Below are positions 11,803 to 22,849 of a stretch of 64,000 bases of DNA, piece by piece; the stretch's first letter is position 1, and each line of letters opens with the position of its first letter. The position numbers and the translations under genes are program-made. The DNA comes from Adiantum capillus-veneris. Its lineage: Eukaryota; Streptophyta; Polypodiopsida; Polypodiales; Pteridaceae. The notes under the pieces are model-generated. The model ran no database searches, was not told the DNA's origin, and saw only the letters and a list, made by a program, of their open reading frames with translations. The stretch covers positions 8,521,526 to 8,585,525 of the forward strand of contig CM043959.1 in NCBI GenBank assembly GCA_014529385.2, given 5' to 3'.

Positions 11803-12202
11803 GAACTCTTTTGTAAAACTCTTTTTATTAGTCTACAATACATTTTAGATTCATTCATTTGTGTAGCAGCTTCATTGTTTTGTTATTTGTATTGATTAAG
11901 CATTTCTTCTGTAAAGTAACGTATTTTGTGGGTGTTGTTTGTGTATGATTAGCCATGGCCGATGACGATGAGCCATACTCTCCTAGTTTTAGTTTTCCTG
12001 TCACTCCGGTCGGCATGTCACCTGAGCATATGGGCTTGTTTTTGTCTTAGTTGACACCAGAGTAGATCGCGATGTCCGAGCACCTTTGGGCAGCAGGTCC
12101 CTCTATACCTACTACGGTCAACCCTACACCCGGGACTAATGTGGTCCCTACACAAGCGGCCCTACACCTCATTCTAGTGTACCCCCTACACTTAGGACTC
12201 AT

Positions 12203-12871
12203 GTGAACCCTACACCGACAAGTGGTTCATCCTCGAGACGAGGTAGGCGTCGTTTTGGAGACGGTGGTTGCTATGGTAGTAGTTCTACCAATGCGTCCAT
12301 ACCACCGAGAGAGAGCCCACCACTCTCTTCAGTAGATAGTTCACCGATTGGCACACCACGTACACCTTGGGGATCACACTACCATGATCCTAGCAAGATG
12401 TACAAGAGTAGGGATGGGGTTGTTGTGGCAAATAGGGTCAGAAAGGCCATGAGATAGAGGATTCGATAGCTCTATATGATTCAGTTTTGTCACTCTATGA
12501 TGGAGTTTTGGGATAACCTCGATGTTGAAAGAAAGAATTACATTGTCAAGGTCATTCACAGAGAGTACATGCCGACAGAGGGGTACGATCCAGTCTTGAA
12601 CCCCTGGATTTTGAGTGTGGCATAGTACACAATGTCACACCGTCGGTCAGAGGTGAGAGACAGGTACAATGACGGCAGTTTCAAGCCGGCATGGTTGGAC
12701 ACAGAGGAGTGGGCGGGGATTGCAGGAGAGACACAAGACAATCCTCGGAGATTTCAGCAGTACAGAGATGCAACCACAGCACATTTGGAGTCTGTTGGAG
12801 CGTCACATCTTGGGAGTGGAGGCTACAATACACTTCGACATGAGTTTTTAAGTATTATATGTATGCTTTAA
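12203..12871 (+). pseudogene. Plant transposase (En/Spm, Transposase_24-like) remnant
   Basis: 12203-12457 encodes a Ser/Pro/Arg-rich N-terminus. After two in-frame stops the reading continues with WDNLDVERKNYIVKVI. Then 12632-12871 has FKPAWLDTEEWAGI and a QQYRDATTAHLESVGASH segment, the position where plant CACTA second proteins carry an HTTGSKS-like motif. The similarity is by pattern only. Stops at about 12458, 12470 and 12622 disrupt the frame. It follows the TNP2 remnant in the same orientation, as expected in a CACTA element. Confidence 0.5.
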
Positions 12872-13194
12872 ATTATAGAAAATATATATGTTATTTGAAG
12901 ATTTATCTAATAATTAAACCATAATATGTCACATCTTTCGACACGCCGAGAGGAGAAGTATGGGTACAAGAATGGACTTGTGGCCCTTTGACCCAGCTGT
13001 TTTGCAGGAGGAGGAAGAGGACATTGACTAGGAGGCATTACCATGAGGGTCTTCTCACTCGGTGATTGTTTTCATATGTACAATTTTGTTGTGCTTATGT
13101 TTATGGTTTAGGATTATGTTTATGGTATTGCACAAATGTTATGGTTAAGATTTGGTAGTCAAGTTAAGGTTATGGTTTTGCTATGATGGTATGG

Positions 13195-13306
13195 CAATCA
13201 TGTGATGGTGATGGTTATTGTTATGGTTATGATTATGATTATGGTTATTGTTATGGTTATGGTTATGGTTATGGTTATGGTTATGGTTATGGTTATGGTT
13301 ATGGTT
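13195..13306. repeat. (GGTTAT)n hexanucleotide tract
   Basis: Near-perfect GGTTAT units run from about 13250 to 13306. Degenerate TTATGGT copies extend over 13060-13400. It lies within the CACTA remnant, downstream of its second gene. Confidence 0.9.
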
Positions 13307-13559
13307 GTTCAATGATGGTATGGATATTATAATTATGGTATGACAAGCAAGTTATGATAATGGTTATGGTATGGCAAACAAGTTATGTTTATGGTTTTCC
13401 AGTTTTCAACTCATGTTTTAATTATGGTTATAAAATCTTTATGCCGTTATGCCATGATCAAGCTTTTGATTTTGTGGTTATGGTTTTCTTACAATTTTGT
13501 TAATTACCATACACTTGCTCTTTAGCGTCAACTTGTAGGTGGAGTGCCGTTGCTTGTGC

Positions 13560-13650
13560 ACTCATTCTTTGGGCAAAGAGGGTTGTTTTCTTTTGCTGCA
13601 GTACATGCAGCATCGGCTCCCAACCCTCTCTGCCCAAAAAAAAAATTGCA
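13560..13650. repeat. Inverted repeat / stem-loop in CACTA 3' region
   Basis: TTGGGCAAAGAGGGTTG near 13568 pairs with CAACCCTCTCTGCCCAA near 13620-13637, leaving a loop with a smaller CTGCAGTACATGCAG palindrome. It precedes the subterminal repeats. Confidence 0.7.
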
Positions 13651-13904
13651 GGTTTGGTCATCGGTAGAGAATACGGTATAGGCGTCAGTAGCTGCGTCGG
13701 ATTATACTATAGTATTACCGTGTTTATTTCATTGCGTATTTCGACGCTTATTTTATTATTTATTTTGACGCTTATAATACCAGTAATTATACCGACGTTA
13801 TGATACTGGTGTCTCTTTCAAGGCCTATTTCAGTGCTCTTTAGTTTTAAAACTAACTTTATTTCGTCGATATTTGCACCAATTTTTTTACGCACCGTGTT
13901 GTAG

Positions 13905-14750
13905 TGGATTGCCTAAGTCAATTCATGGGAATACGGGAATCTGGATGATAGTAGACAGGTTCAGCAAACAAGCTCATTTTATACCTGTCAAAAAGACTAT
14001 CAAAGCCCATCAAATGGCAACCCTCTTCATATCAAAAATCTTCAAGTACCATGAGTATGCCTACAATAATACTATACATACCTCCATGGGAAAAGCACCT
14101 TTTGAGGTAATTGAGGGAAGATCCAAAAGTCCCTTGCTACTTATAGTACACAGGAAGATCTTCGTTGCAGATGAGTATAGTCGATACCTACAAGAATCTT
14201 TCCAAAAGATTAAGGATGCTATCTCTATCTCACAAAAAAGGCCAAAGGTTGCTACTAATAAGCACGCAAGAGTCAAGCCTTTAAAGAAAAAAATTGGGTC
14301 TTGCTTAAATTCCCCAAGGCTCAATTAGGGAACACAATGGGCAAGAATCCTACAGGACATCAAAAATACTATGCTAAATTAGCAAAAATGTACTATGGTC
14401 CCTTTCAGATTCTTAGACCAATCAATGAGATGGCCTATCAACTCATGTTGCCCAATCATTGGCTCATACACAATGCTTTCCATGTGAACCTACTAAAGCC
14501 TTACAAAGTAGAGCCACCCCAAGAACCAACTATTGAAGACCCACCGTAGATCCAGGACCAAGAAGAGGTGCTACAGCCCGAGTACATTCTCCGACATGAA
14601 GACAAGGTATTGAGAGGCGGTAAAATTATCCGATAGTATCTTATTAACTTTAAGAACTATCCTTTTGAAGATGCTAGATGGATACAATGCATACAATTAA
14701 AGGATAACCTAAACCTTGTCAATGCCTACAATGCTTCCCCCAAGTAGCAA
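13905..14750 (+). pseudogene. Chromovirus integrase 3' part and chromodomain
   Basis: The sequence starts abruptly inside an integrase core: GLPKSIHGNTG, then MIVDRFSKQAHF. It jumps from FISKIFKYH to YAYNNTIHTSMGKAPFE, so the region with the second Asp and the Glu is deleted. A frameshift near 14300 leads into the C-terminal GPFQILRPINEMAYQL and HNAFHVNLLKPY motifs. After a stop at about 14548 a chromodomain-like tail follows (PEYILRHEDKVLRGGKIIR, INFKNYPFEDARWI). The chromodomain is the hallmark of chromoviruses and steers integration to marked chromatin. The missing 5' part of such an element lies in the opposite orientation at 25.0-31.1 kb. Confidence 0.8.
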
Positions 14751-15095
14751 ATGTAAAAATGTTTAAAATGAACAAATTTGTCTTATAAGACTCTTTTTCT
14801 TTATTGTGCACAAATGTTAAGAAGTATGCATGCTTAGGATCAAGTTTGCGGAGACCACGTCTTCCCAACACCAAGTAGAGCTTGTCACTCTATTATGAAA
14901 GATTGATAGGACTAATGTGCCGACATGCTTGCTGTAGCTAAGGCTCTCAAGCACTAAATGGATTAGTCATCCATTCTTGAACGATGTCGTAGGGTAATAT
15001 AGGGATCCTCTACCCGCTAGAAAAAGGACTAATGAATAGGCTTTATCTTCTCTACCCCATAGTAAAGGACGAATATGATTTCATGAGAGAGGTAA
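14751..15095. other. Chromovirus 3' untranslated region
   Basis: No coding signal lies between the chromodomain stop and the LTR-like boundary at 15096. A purine stretch (GAGAGAGGTAA) sits directly before TGTCATAAT and may be the polypurine tract. Confidence 0.4.
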
Positions 15096-15960
15096 TGTCA
15101 TAATAATTAATATCTAATTATCCTAAATGATTTTCTCATGTTAAACTGATCATTCAATATGGGGAAGTACCAGGGGAGAAAAAGCTAGAATATTGGTTAG
15201 GCTAGAAGACCGGTCTTAGTAGGGATCCAAAGGAGGGAAAATAGGAATCCAAAGGACCGGACATTTGCAAAAGAGAAATGTGCAACAATGGGCTAAGGTT
15301 CAACCCATTAAGACTTCCAAAATGCTAAGGTTCCAAAATTCAAAGGTTACGTTCAATGGTCAAACTCTAGATAAATTGGATGCTTGTGGGAAGACTCAAA
15401 AGTCTTCCCACATCCCTATCCTTGAGGGGGCGATCCCTTTTAGTAGGGGATGAGAGAGAAACACACACACACACTCTAGCAAGCTCCCTTTACACAAAGG
15501 GAATAGGGAACACATGTCAACTCCCTAGCCCAGTTGCCCCCAAGGTGCATTCAAATCCTATCGGATGGCCATAGAGGTGGACCAATGAGAATTAGGTTTG
15601 AATAAATCTAGTTTAACTCATTTAAAAACACTTGATATAAGAACCAATAGAAATTAAGCTCTCTAGAAGACTATTGAACAATCTCCCAAGGGGTCCAATG
15701 AGAGTTTAATTGCATTATTTAATTACCTAAAGCTCTTAGAAAAGGGGAAAGGGGGACATATGTCACAAGGCTATCACTTATGATTCTTAATTATCATTGG
15801 CTAAGCTTTGCAAGGTCCAATGGGATGCCAGCATGAGTAAAAAGCAAGAGGGGTCGACCAAGAGAGAGAGAGAGAGACATGGCTGATTTTGGCAACGCAT
15901 TATCACAAACACACACTCACACAAGCTCATGTGTGAAGTAAAGAAGACTCTCTCGACTTC
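15096..15960 (+). repeat. Chromovirus-associated LTR, left copy
   Basis: It begins TGTCATAATAATTAATATC and matches, in reverse complement, 31806-32703. Both copies stop matching exactly at this TGTCA end, which fixes the LTR boundary. Features include CACACACACA runs and a GA tract near 15862. The right limit is where homology ends after AAGACTCTCTC, so the last ~15 bases are uncertain. Confidence 0.7.
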
Positions 15961-16461
15961 TCAAGATTTAATGGAAAGCTCATTATGTACTCCAAGCTTG
16001 TGAGAAGGGAGGCCTACACCAACAACTCTTGGCTTTGTGATGCAAATCCAACCAAGAGCCAAGCTCCAATGCATGCTCTTCTCCTCTACCATGCTAATTA
16101 CTAATCTATGCTAAGCTATTATGAGTGATTATGTGAGGAGATATACTTCTTTCTTGTCAGAATACTCCTTCTTCCTCTCAATCTACTCTCATACCCTGCT
16201 AGCTCTCACCATCTTCGAAGGTGTGTGAGGTCTTGGGTCTGAGACCGTGAGGGAATTGATGTTGTGTTTTACAAGTGTGAGATTGGTGCTTGAAGCTTCT
16301 ATATGTTGAACCCGAGGGAGAGAGCGCATGTAGACGAGAGGAGAGAGAGAAGACACCAACATGTATAAGCTCCAAAGTGTGTCCAATGACTACACGAGAT
16401 GAGTTTATATAGAGGGGACCAGGGTGCTATATATAGAGATACTATATATAGCTCAACACCC
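15961..16461 (-). repeat. Truncated LTR of another element (block B, left)
   Basis: Positions 15955-16296 match 33477-33880 in reverse complement. Read on the minus strand the block begins TGTTGAGCTATATATAG at 16461, immediately preceded by a purine tract, so this is the start of a 3' LTR. TATA-rich stretches at 16403-16445 could be its promoter. It is cut off at about 15960 by the chromovirus LTR. Confidence 0.5.
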
Positions 16462-16475
16462 CCACTCAAATGAAG
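16462..16475 (-). other. Probable polypurine tract
   Basis: The plus strand CCCCCACTCAAA is, on the minus strand, TTTGAGTGGGGG followed directly by TGTTGAGC. That is the classical junction between a retroelement interior and its 3' LTR. No coding interior is recognisable to the right. Confidence 0.5.
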
Positions 16476-17018
16476 GTCCCTAACTATGGATGAAAAAAAA
16501 AACCCTTGGGGGCTCAAGGGAAAAACCCACAGCTCTATATATACCCACCATTTTATTGAAATGTTTTCAAGATATATTTACAATGTTCAAAGGAGCTACA
16601 TCACTCCTGTTTTACAATGTCCCCTTTCAAGGGTCTTTAACAACTCTATATATACAATTGAATTGATGCTAATTCTTCACTATCTGTGAACATCTTCAAT
16701 ATGTTTGAGCCACTTCAATATCTCTGAGCTCACGTACACACTGCTTGACGTGCCTTTCATCCTGTAAACAACATCAACTCAAGAAACATATTGAGACGTG
16801 AAGGTTAGAAATAAATACATCACATAATCCTTAGAGACATTTCGCGACGCCGCTCTAGAGACGACATAGAAACAAACATAATGCCGATGCAATCACATGT
16901 ATAGATGAGATAGAAACAAATGTGACATCAATGTAATCACATGTGCACAAATATATACAATGCCGGCATGTAATAAACACATTGGGGTTCCCAAGATCTC
17001 AACTGATAGCTATCATAA
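16476..17018. other. Non-coding, probable retroelement remnant
   Basis: I see no gene. The stretch starts next to the polypurine tract, has several TATATA-containing phrases, and near 16850-16970 two related phrases about AAACAAA(C/T)(A/G)T...CAATCACATGT, which suggest a local duplication. Confidence 0.35.
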
Positions 17019-17500
17019 TCATGGCTTTACGTACCATGGCATCACGGTGTTCACCATGGCATTAAAACGCTTCGAAAATTTTTGAAATAACAATCATCAT
17101 GGCTTTATGTACCATGGCATCAGAGACGCTTTCAACAAGTAAAAACTATGAAATACCAATCATCATGGATTTACGTACCATGGCATCACGGTATTCACCA
17201 TGGCATAAGAGACACTTATAAAAACATTGAAATAGGAATAGTCATCATGGATTCACGTACCATGGCACCGGAAGATGCTTTCAAAAAACATTGAAATAGC
17301 AATAATCATCATGGCATTACGTACCATGGCATCACGACATTCTTTATGACATTAGAGATGCTCAAAAAACTTTGAAATAGGAATAATCATCATGGTTTTA
17401 CGTACCATGGCATCAAAAACGTTTTCTTCAAATCAAATAAAAATTATAAAGTAGTAATCACCATCATGACTTTACGTACCATGGCATCAAAGATGCTAGT
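17019..17500. repeat. Minisatellite with TACCATGGCAT core, seven copies
   Basis: Units of about 64-82 bp start near 17020, 17096, 17162, 17244, 17308, 17389 and 17463. Each opens with ATCATGG(C/A/T)(T/A)TTACGTACCATGGCATCA and ends in a TTGAAATA(A/G)-like stretch. Longer units have an additional TTCACCATGGCAT segment. The CCATGG palindrome is in every copy. Confidence 0.85.
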
Positions 17501-18560
17501 TTTGTGCAAAATCTGCAAAACCACAAGACAATGACTAATCACTAGATAATGGCTTGGTAAATCTTGTCATCTCTACATCGATGATTCCCATGAAAACCAT
17601 CACACATTATACGATCACATAAAATGATGTGAAGTATTTTATGACGAATTGCAACGAGATCAATAGCAGCAAATTACAAGAACTAATGCCTAAAATTTCC
17701 AATCTAAATATGGCAAGGTCGAGGTAGCTACTATAGGGCAGTCCCTAGTGAGGACGAAGGCCGAAAATATCTGTGTCTCAGTCCGAGTCTATTGCCCACA
17801 TCAAATCATCTACATACCACTATGAAGCGAACATAAAAGCGGAGAAAGCACAAGCGAAGACGAGCACTAAATATGGCTGAGTGCGAAAGAAGGTCAAGAC
17901 GTGACTTCCCGACCTCTTATGATGAAGAACAGCATAGCCAATCAAGAAATGTGCTAAAGATGGCTCTTAGGACAGGACGTTGTCTTGCTATCCTTCACAG
18001 CGTTACGAGCCAGAGCAAATAGCAGGCAACGCCGTCTCGCGCACACACGAGCAAGTTGTGCTAAATCAGGGGATACATACTCTAAAAACAGCATCATATT
18101 TTATTTTAATGCTATTCTATCATGAACGTAGTAGATAGATTTTGTAAAAGTGATTCTGCAGTCCCGTCTACGTCTCCATGCCGTTCACCATCTCCTAGTT
18201 TCTGTGCATTTCTTTCCAACAAAATGCGCGATACCACGCACACCATTGGAGGCACCCTACGGGATGGAATGTGACCATTCCGGTCGTTGCACACACACAC
18301 CTGGTCGCTCATAACAAGGAATATATAACGAGTATAAATTCAAGTAAGCCCGCCAAGATACCCCTAACACAATTAGAAATCTGTTTGATGAGCAAGATGC
18401 TGCTTTAGAGCAACACAATTGAGATCGACAAACTATGTACTATTGTGAATATGAAGCATTGTAATTACTCAAAACACATTTGAATACAAGGTCTTTTACA
18501 ATGGTTTTTGACATTTACTCATTCTACTCTCAAGCTATATTGAATCTATTGAGTTGTTAT
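17501..18560. other. No recognisable gene
   Basis: I see no coding motif or clear repeat. A CAGGGGATA sequence at about 18064 is a possible but unsupported left end for the neighbouring hAT remnant. Confidence 0.35.
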
Positions 18561-18566
18561 CTGGTT

Positions 18567-20560
18567 CTAAGTCTGAGTGTTGCTTGGTTCTCCTTGTAAT
18601 TCAATCTCCACATACATTATCAACTTCTCTTCTATTTTGTCTACAGTACGTTGAGATACACCAACATTGAACTCTTCTTCATCTTTGTTTTGACAATCAT
18701 ACAACCAGGTTGGAATTTCCTCCTTGTAGCTAGCACTTTTGATGTGATTCAATATCTTTTCGTTGCAAAACATATACAATAATTTTCCTACTCTATCTGT
18801 TAATAGTTACGAGTAGTGCCGTGAACATACTTGTACGTACTCTAGTTTCTCTCTGAACTTGAGTTTGTTGCACATTGTGCGAGTACTTTCATTGCAAGGG
18901 GACGTAAGGTAGAGCATGCTCTCTATCATTCATCATACACCACTTCCATGCAAATTGCTCTTTTTTCATTACCTGTAAAAAATCATTCGCAAAAGGACCT
19001 TCTTTTAATCTAAATACACTCATTTCTTTGATGCAATCGATTTGGTCTTGAACGTTGGAGTAGAACGTGTTGACCACGTGATAGAAATTGCTTACCACCT
19101 CTGTATTCGACATGAGATCTAAATTCCAATACTCTAGATCGAGCATGGAAGAAACACTATGGAGTGGACTATGAGCGCTCTTCCACCTTGCATGAAAATA
19201 CTTGGCCAAAATTTTTGTGCTGTTTGCCAAAGAATGGTAATCGCCACTCCTTGTCTACTACAGACTCTTTTAGCTCTTCGGGATTTTCAAGACTTTGTTG
19301 GACTAACCACCATGTCATCCACACTTTGCCCAAGTTTGGCACCCTTTGATCAAGATTGCGGATTGCAAACATAATGGGCATCATTACATGGTATGCATCC
19401 ATTACACTCCTCCACCAAACAGCCTTGTTTACATTGCCATGTAGAAATGTTATTTTATATTTCACTTTTTCTTTCTACTCAAGCTGCCATTTATCAAAGG
19501 CCGCACAATTGAATGTGTCAATCACAACACATTTATTACGGAGAAGTGATTCCGAGGTATAAAAGTGTGTGTAGAACCGAATTTCAACAAGAATTTTCAA
19601 AATCACTAACATGCGCATCCTATACAAATCGAGAACTCTTTGTCATTTCAAGATAAATTTCACAACCTGACGTGCTATATCAATTATTTTGGCGAACCAT
19701 GTGGTTTCTTCGCTAGTGTGCCAATCTTTCAACACCAAGTTTAAGCTATGTGTATTACAACCATTGGCAAAAATGTGTGGAAAGCACTTCTTTATTAATT
19801 TACTACTGTTTTTACAATTCTTTATGTTGTCCTTGACTACTTGAACGACATGTTCAATACCAATTTCTTTAATTATATTAATCAAGACCTCAAAAATATA
19901 TTTGCCACTTTTAATTGCACCAAAACTATTAATCACCTTTATAAACGTTTTTCCCCTTGGACAAACTAGTATTACATTGATCATAGGTCTTCTCTAAATA
20001 TTTGACCAGCCATCGCTCACAATCGTACATCCTGAAAGCAAAATATTCCCAAGTATTATTTTTCCAACACGCTCTTTAACTTCGGTGTAACATTTGTCCA
20101 AGAAAACATTTCTTATCGTGTGATAAGAAGGAGCTAAAAATCATGGACCAAACTCACCGATTTTCTTCCAAGCAGCCTTCCAATGATTGTTGTCTACCAT
20201 GACCAAAGCACTTTCGTAAAGAATATTGCTTTGGCGAGTGCAGTTTGTGCTTCTTCTAGAGACTGCACTCAAAAGCTTTGATGTAATGATTTTTGGTGCA
20301 TTTGACCAATTTCACCTTCATTGTGATGCTTAAAAGGAACACTGCCTGGAATTTCCTCTCATTGCGCAGGATCTACGGAGTTAGTATTTGGCTCTGAGAA
20401 CTTTTGACTTGAAGTCACAGAGCTACATATCTGTTGTCTCTTGCCACCCCTTTTGTCAAACTCTTCTCTCAAACGCTTTGCAACTGCATGTGCCTGAGGA
20501 TGTTCACATTTCTTACAACTCTTTTTAACGCTACCCAAAAAATGATCACTTGTGCCCACA
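18567..20560 (-). pseudogene. hAT-family transposase, fragmented
   Basis: Reading leftward, 20359-20559 is a short Cys-containing N-terminal piece (SCKKCEHPQAHAVAKRL), possibly the end of a BED-type finger. 19643-19984 is a clear DUF659-like segment of plant hAT proteins, with MINVILVCPRG, VVQVVKDNIKNCKNSSKL and FANGCNTHSLNLVLKDW. 19169-19465 and 18889-19230 continue with C-terminal helical parts, including a VWWRSVMDAYHVMMP-like stretch. Stops and frame changes separate all pieces, so it is dead. hAT enzymes excise and reinsert their element with 8-bp duplications. The GC-rich hairpin at 21521-21780 may be this element's right end. Confidence 0.7.
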
Positions 20561-21520
20561 TTTTACTCCATTGCTTTTAAATTAAAACTGAAGACAAAAG
20601 AACCAGATATTCAGTTTTTGAAACATTTTTCTTACTTTCAATATATATTAAAATTTAAAAACCATTCAATATGAAAGTAACCATGATGCACAATATGAGA
20701 TTTTCAATGCACGCTAGTCAATCCACATATCGATTACGCTAGTCAATCCACATATCAATTCTGTGAGCAACCATACACATTGCAATGCAGTCTATGTATG
20801 GCATAATAACTATAATAATACTATGAATCTCTCTATGCAATTATTAAGACACATCTAATTTCAATTGCTACAAAATAACCAAGGAAAGCAGTAAAATATA
20901 TGATTGGTCATTTTATGCACTAGTAATCTATCGTAATACATAATGCACTCTTTGTATAAACCAATGCATGAACTAACGCAAATAAATCTTCAATATAATC
21001 ACTCAATTGAAGACTACTTGTACCCAGTGAAGGATTGTAGCCCACCCATGCAACCAATTCAATATATAGAAGCTATTTTAACCCAACTAAGGATTATAGC
21101 TCTTATATTGTGGAGTGACAAGTGTAAATCAATTCAAATGCAAGACTTCAAGGATCTTTATATACCCCGTACACTAGTCTAGGACATCCAACCCTTGACT
21201 ATCGACTCGTCATTTACATATGCTCATCTTCTAAAATCAATTACAGTCCTCATTTGGACCAATGGATTCTTCGCAATGAGCATGACTCTCCAAGTTTTCA
21301 GTTGTTTTGGTTTCATACCTTTATGTTGGTAAACGAAATAAAAATTTTCAGAAGTGTTTACCGAATTAAGAATCATGTTCGGCCCAAAAAAAGGACATGT
21401 GACTCTATAACCTTAGGTCAATTCACAAGGACATGACTATACCCGGCGCTCAGATACACTTCCCAAGGATTTTCCTAGCTAAAACACCGCAGTTAGCACA
21501 CTGTTTACTATATATAATTA
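20561..21520. other. No recognisable gene
   Basis: AT-rich DNA with a small direct duplication near 20710-20760 (CTAGTCAATCCACATATC twice). It could be non-coding DNA of the hAT remnant. Confidence 0.35.
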
Positions 21521-21780
21521 TTCTCGCCGGGCTTTTTTATTTTCCGGGCGGGTCTGCCAGGCTGGTACATATACCCGACGGGCCCGCCAGGAAAATAAAA
21601 AAGCCCGGCGGGCCCCACATGGAAAAATGGAAAACCTGGAGGGCTAACGGGCTCTATAGGTTTTTGCAAGTCATAATCAAAGTCACATTAACAATTAAAG
21701 TAATCACGTGATTTTGTGTAAATACTAAAGTTATTGATGTAATCACCCGATCGTGATTACGTTAATGAAATCCCTGGAAT
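21521..21780. mobile_element. GC-rich hairpin repeat, copy 2 (possible hAT end)
   Basis: Arms at 21525-21556 and 21579-21610 form a near-perfect 32-bp inverted repeat with a 22-base loop. An AT-rich stretch follows with repeated TAATCACG/TGATTACG phrases, ending AAATCCCTG at about 21778. Order and orientation match copy 1 at 10176-10412. Position next to the hAT transposase remnant supports a hAT terminal region, but no left end or target duplication was found. Confidence 0.55.
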
Positions 21781-22065
21781 CAATTGATGGCTGCTCGTTT
21801 AAAAATCATCTTCTTTGGGATGAAGTTGGAGCAGTATCTACTTGTGAAGTTTGACCTTTAATCTTTAGAGCATGAGATCGATAACGTAAGTCTTGTGTAT
21901 GTGTTGGTCGTAGATTTTTCGTTTTTGGAAAATCTGATGCTTGCAATGCGCACAAGGACACACCATCCTATCGTCCATACTTTATCTACCAATAATGCAA
22001 CAAATAATTAAAACACTCTAGTTGTTATAACTACACACTACTAAGTACATGAGAATACATGACAA

Positions 22066-22620
22066 CCTCACATTCTCTAGGCACGCCTGATCCCCGCACA
22101 CCTTGATCTAGAGGTGCATAGAGATTAGGACCGCAAGGTAATAATATCGTCTTTATTTCTCAATGACTATATATTAAGGGTCTTGAAGTCTGTGTGCAGT
22201 TTTGAAGTCCAATTGTATTTTTTCAACTATTTGCTGCTAGCTCTAACCACCTCACATTCTCTAGCCAGGCCCGATCCCTGCACACCTCGGTCTGGAGGTA
22301 CACGGAGATTAGGACCACATGGTAATAATCTCGTCTTTATTGGTCAATGAATATATATTAAGGTTCTTGAAGTCTGTGTGCACTTTTGAAGTCCAATTGC
22401 ATTTTTTCTACTATTTGCTGCTAGCTCTAACAACCTCACATTCTCTAGCCAGGCCTGATCCCTGCACACCTCCCTCTAGAGGAGCACGGAGATTAGGACC
22501 ACAGGATAATAATATGGTCTTTATTGGTCAATGACTATATATTAAGGTTATTGAAGTTTGTGTGCACTTTTGAAGTCCGATTGTGTTTTTTCTACTATTA
22601 ATTTTTCGCTAGCTCTAATC
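22066..22620. repeat. Three tandem copies of a 184-bp unit
   Basis: CCTCACATTCTCTAG starts at 22066, 22250 and 22434. Each unit continues through a GCACACC(T/TC) segment and GGTCTTTATT-like and TGAAGTC(T/C)GTGTGCA stretches to GCTAGCTCTAA. A partial fourth copy around 22690-22800 repeats only the end. The copies are well conserved. Confidence 0.9.
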
Positions 22621-22830
22621 TAACGTAGCCTATAACCTAAACCTAACCTAACTTAATGTAACCTAGCTTATAACCTAAACCTAAAATATAACCTAACCTA
22701 ACCAAAGTCTGTTTGGCGTTTTTAAAAGTACACGAGTCATCTTTGAAATCCGTTTGCGTTTTTTCTACTATTAATTTGTCGCTAGCTCTAACCTAACCTA
22801 TAACCTAAACCTAACCTAACATAAAAACAA
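22610..22830. repeat. Degenerate AACCT/AACCTAA repeats, left block
   Basis: Irregular runs of AACCTAACCT, AACCTAAACC and AACGTAGC units border the palindromic array on its left. On the other strand the basic unit reads AGGTT. Confidence 0.8.
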
Positions 22831-22849
22831 TACAATGGTGAGGAGTTTG

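Larger units (their letters stand above)
10630..13907 (+). mobile_element. Decayed CACTA (En/Spm) transposon
   Basis: The interior carries pieces of a TNP2-type transposase (10741-11802) and a second transposon-associated gene (12203-12871), both plus strand. The right end has the complement of CACTACAACACGGTGCG at about 13890-13907. Subterminal CGTC/GACG-rich DNA (13655-13800) is typical of the family. A CACTGGTGCAAAAATAT sequence at 10630 resembles a left terminus, and part of it (TGGTGCAAATAT) recurs inverted near 13870. No clear 3-bp target duplication was found, so the exact limits are uncertain. Confidence 0.65.

Noticed and set aside
18064..18072. CAGGGGATA as left end of the hAT element
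   Set aside because: It does not pair with the right end beyond CAGGG, and flanking 8-mers do not match.
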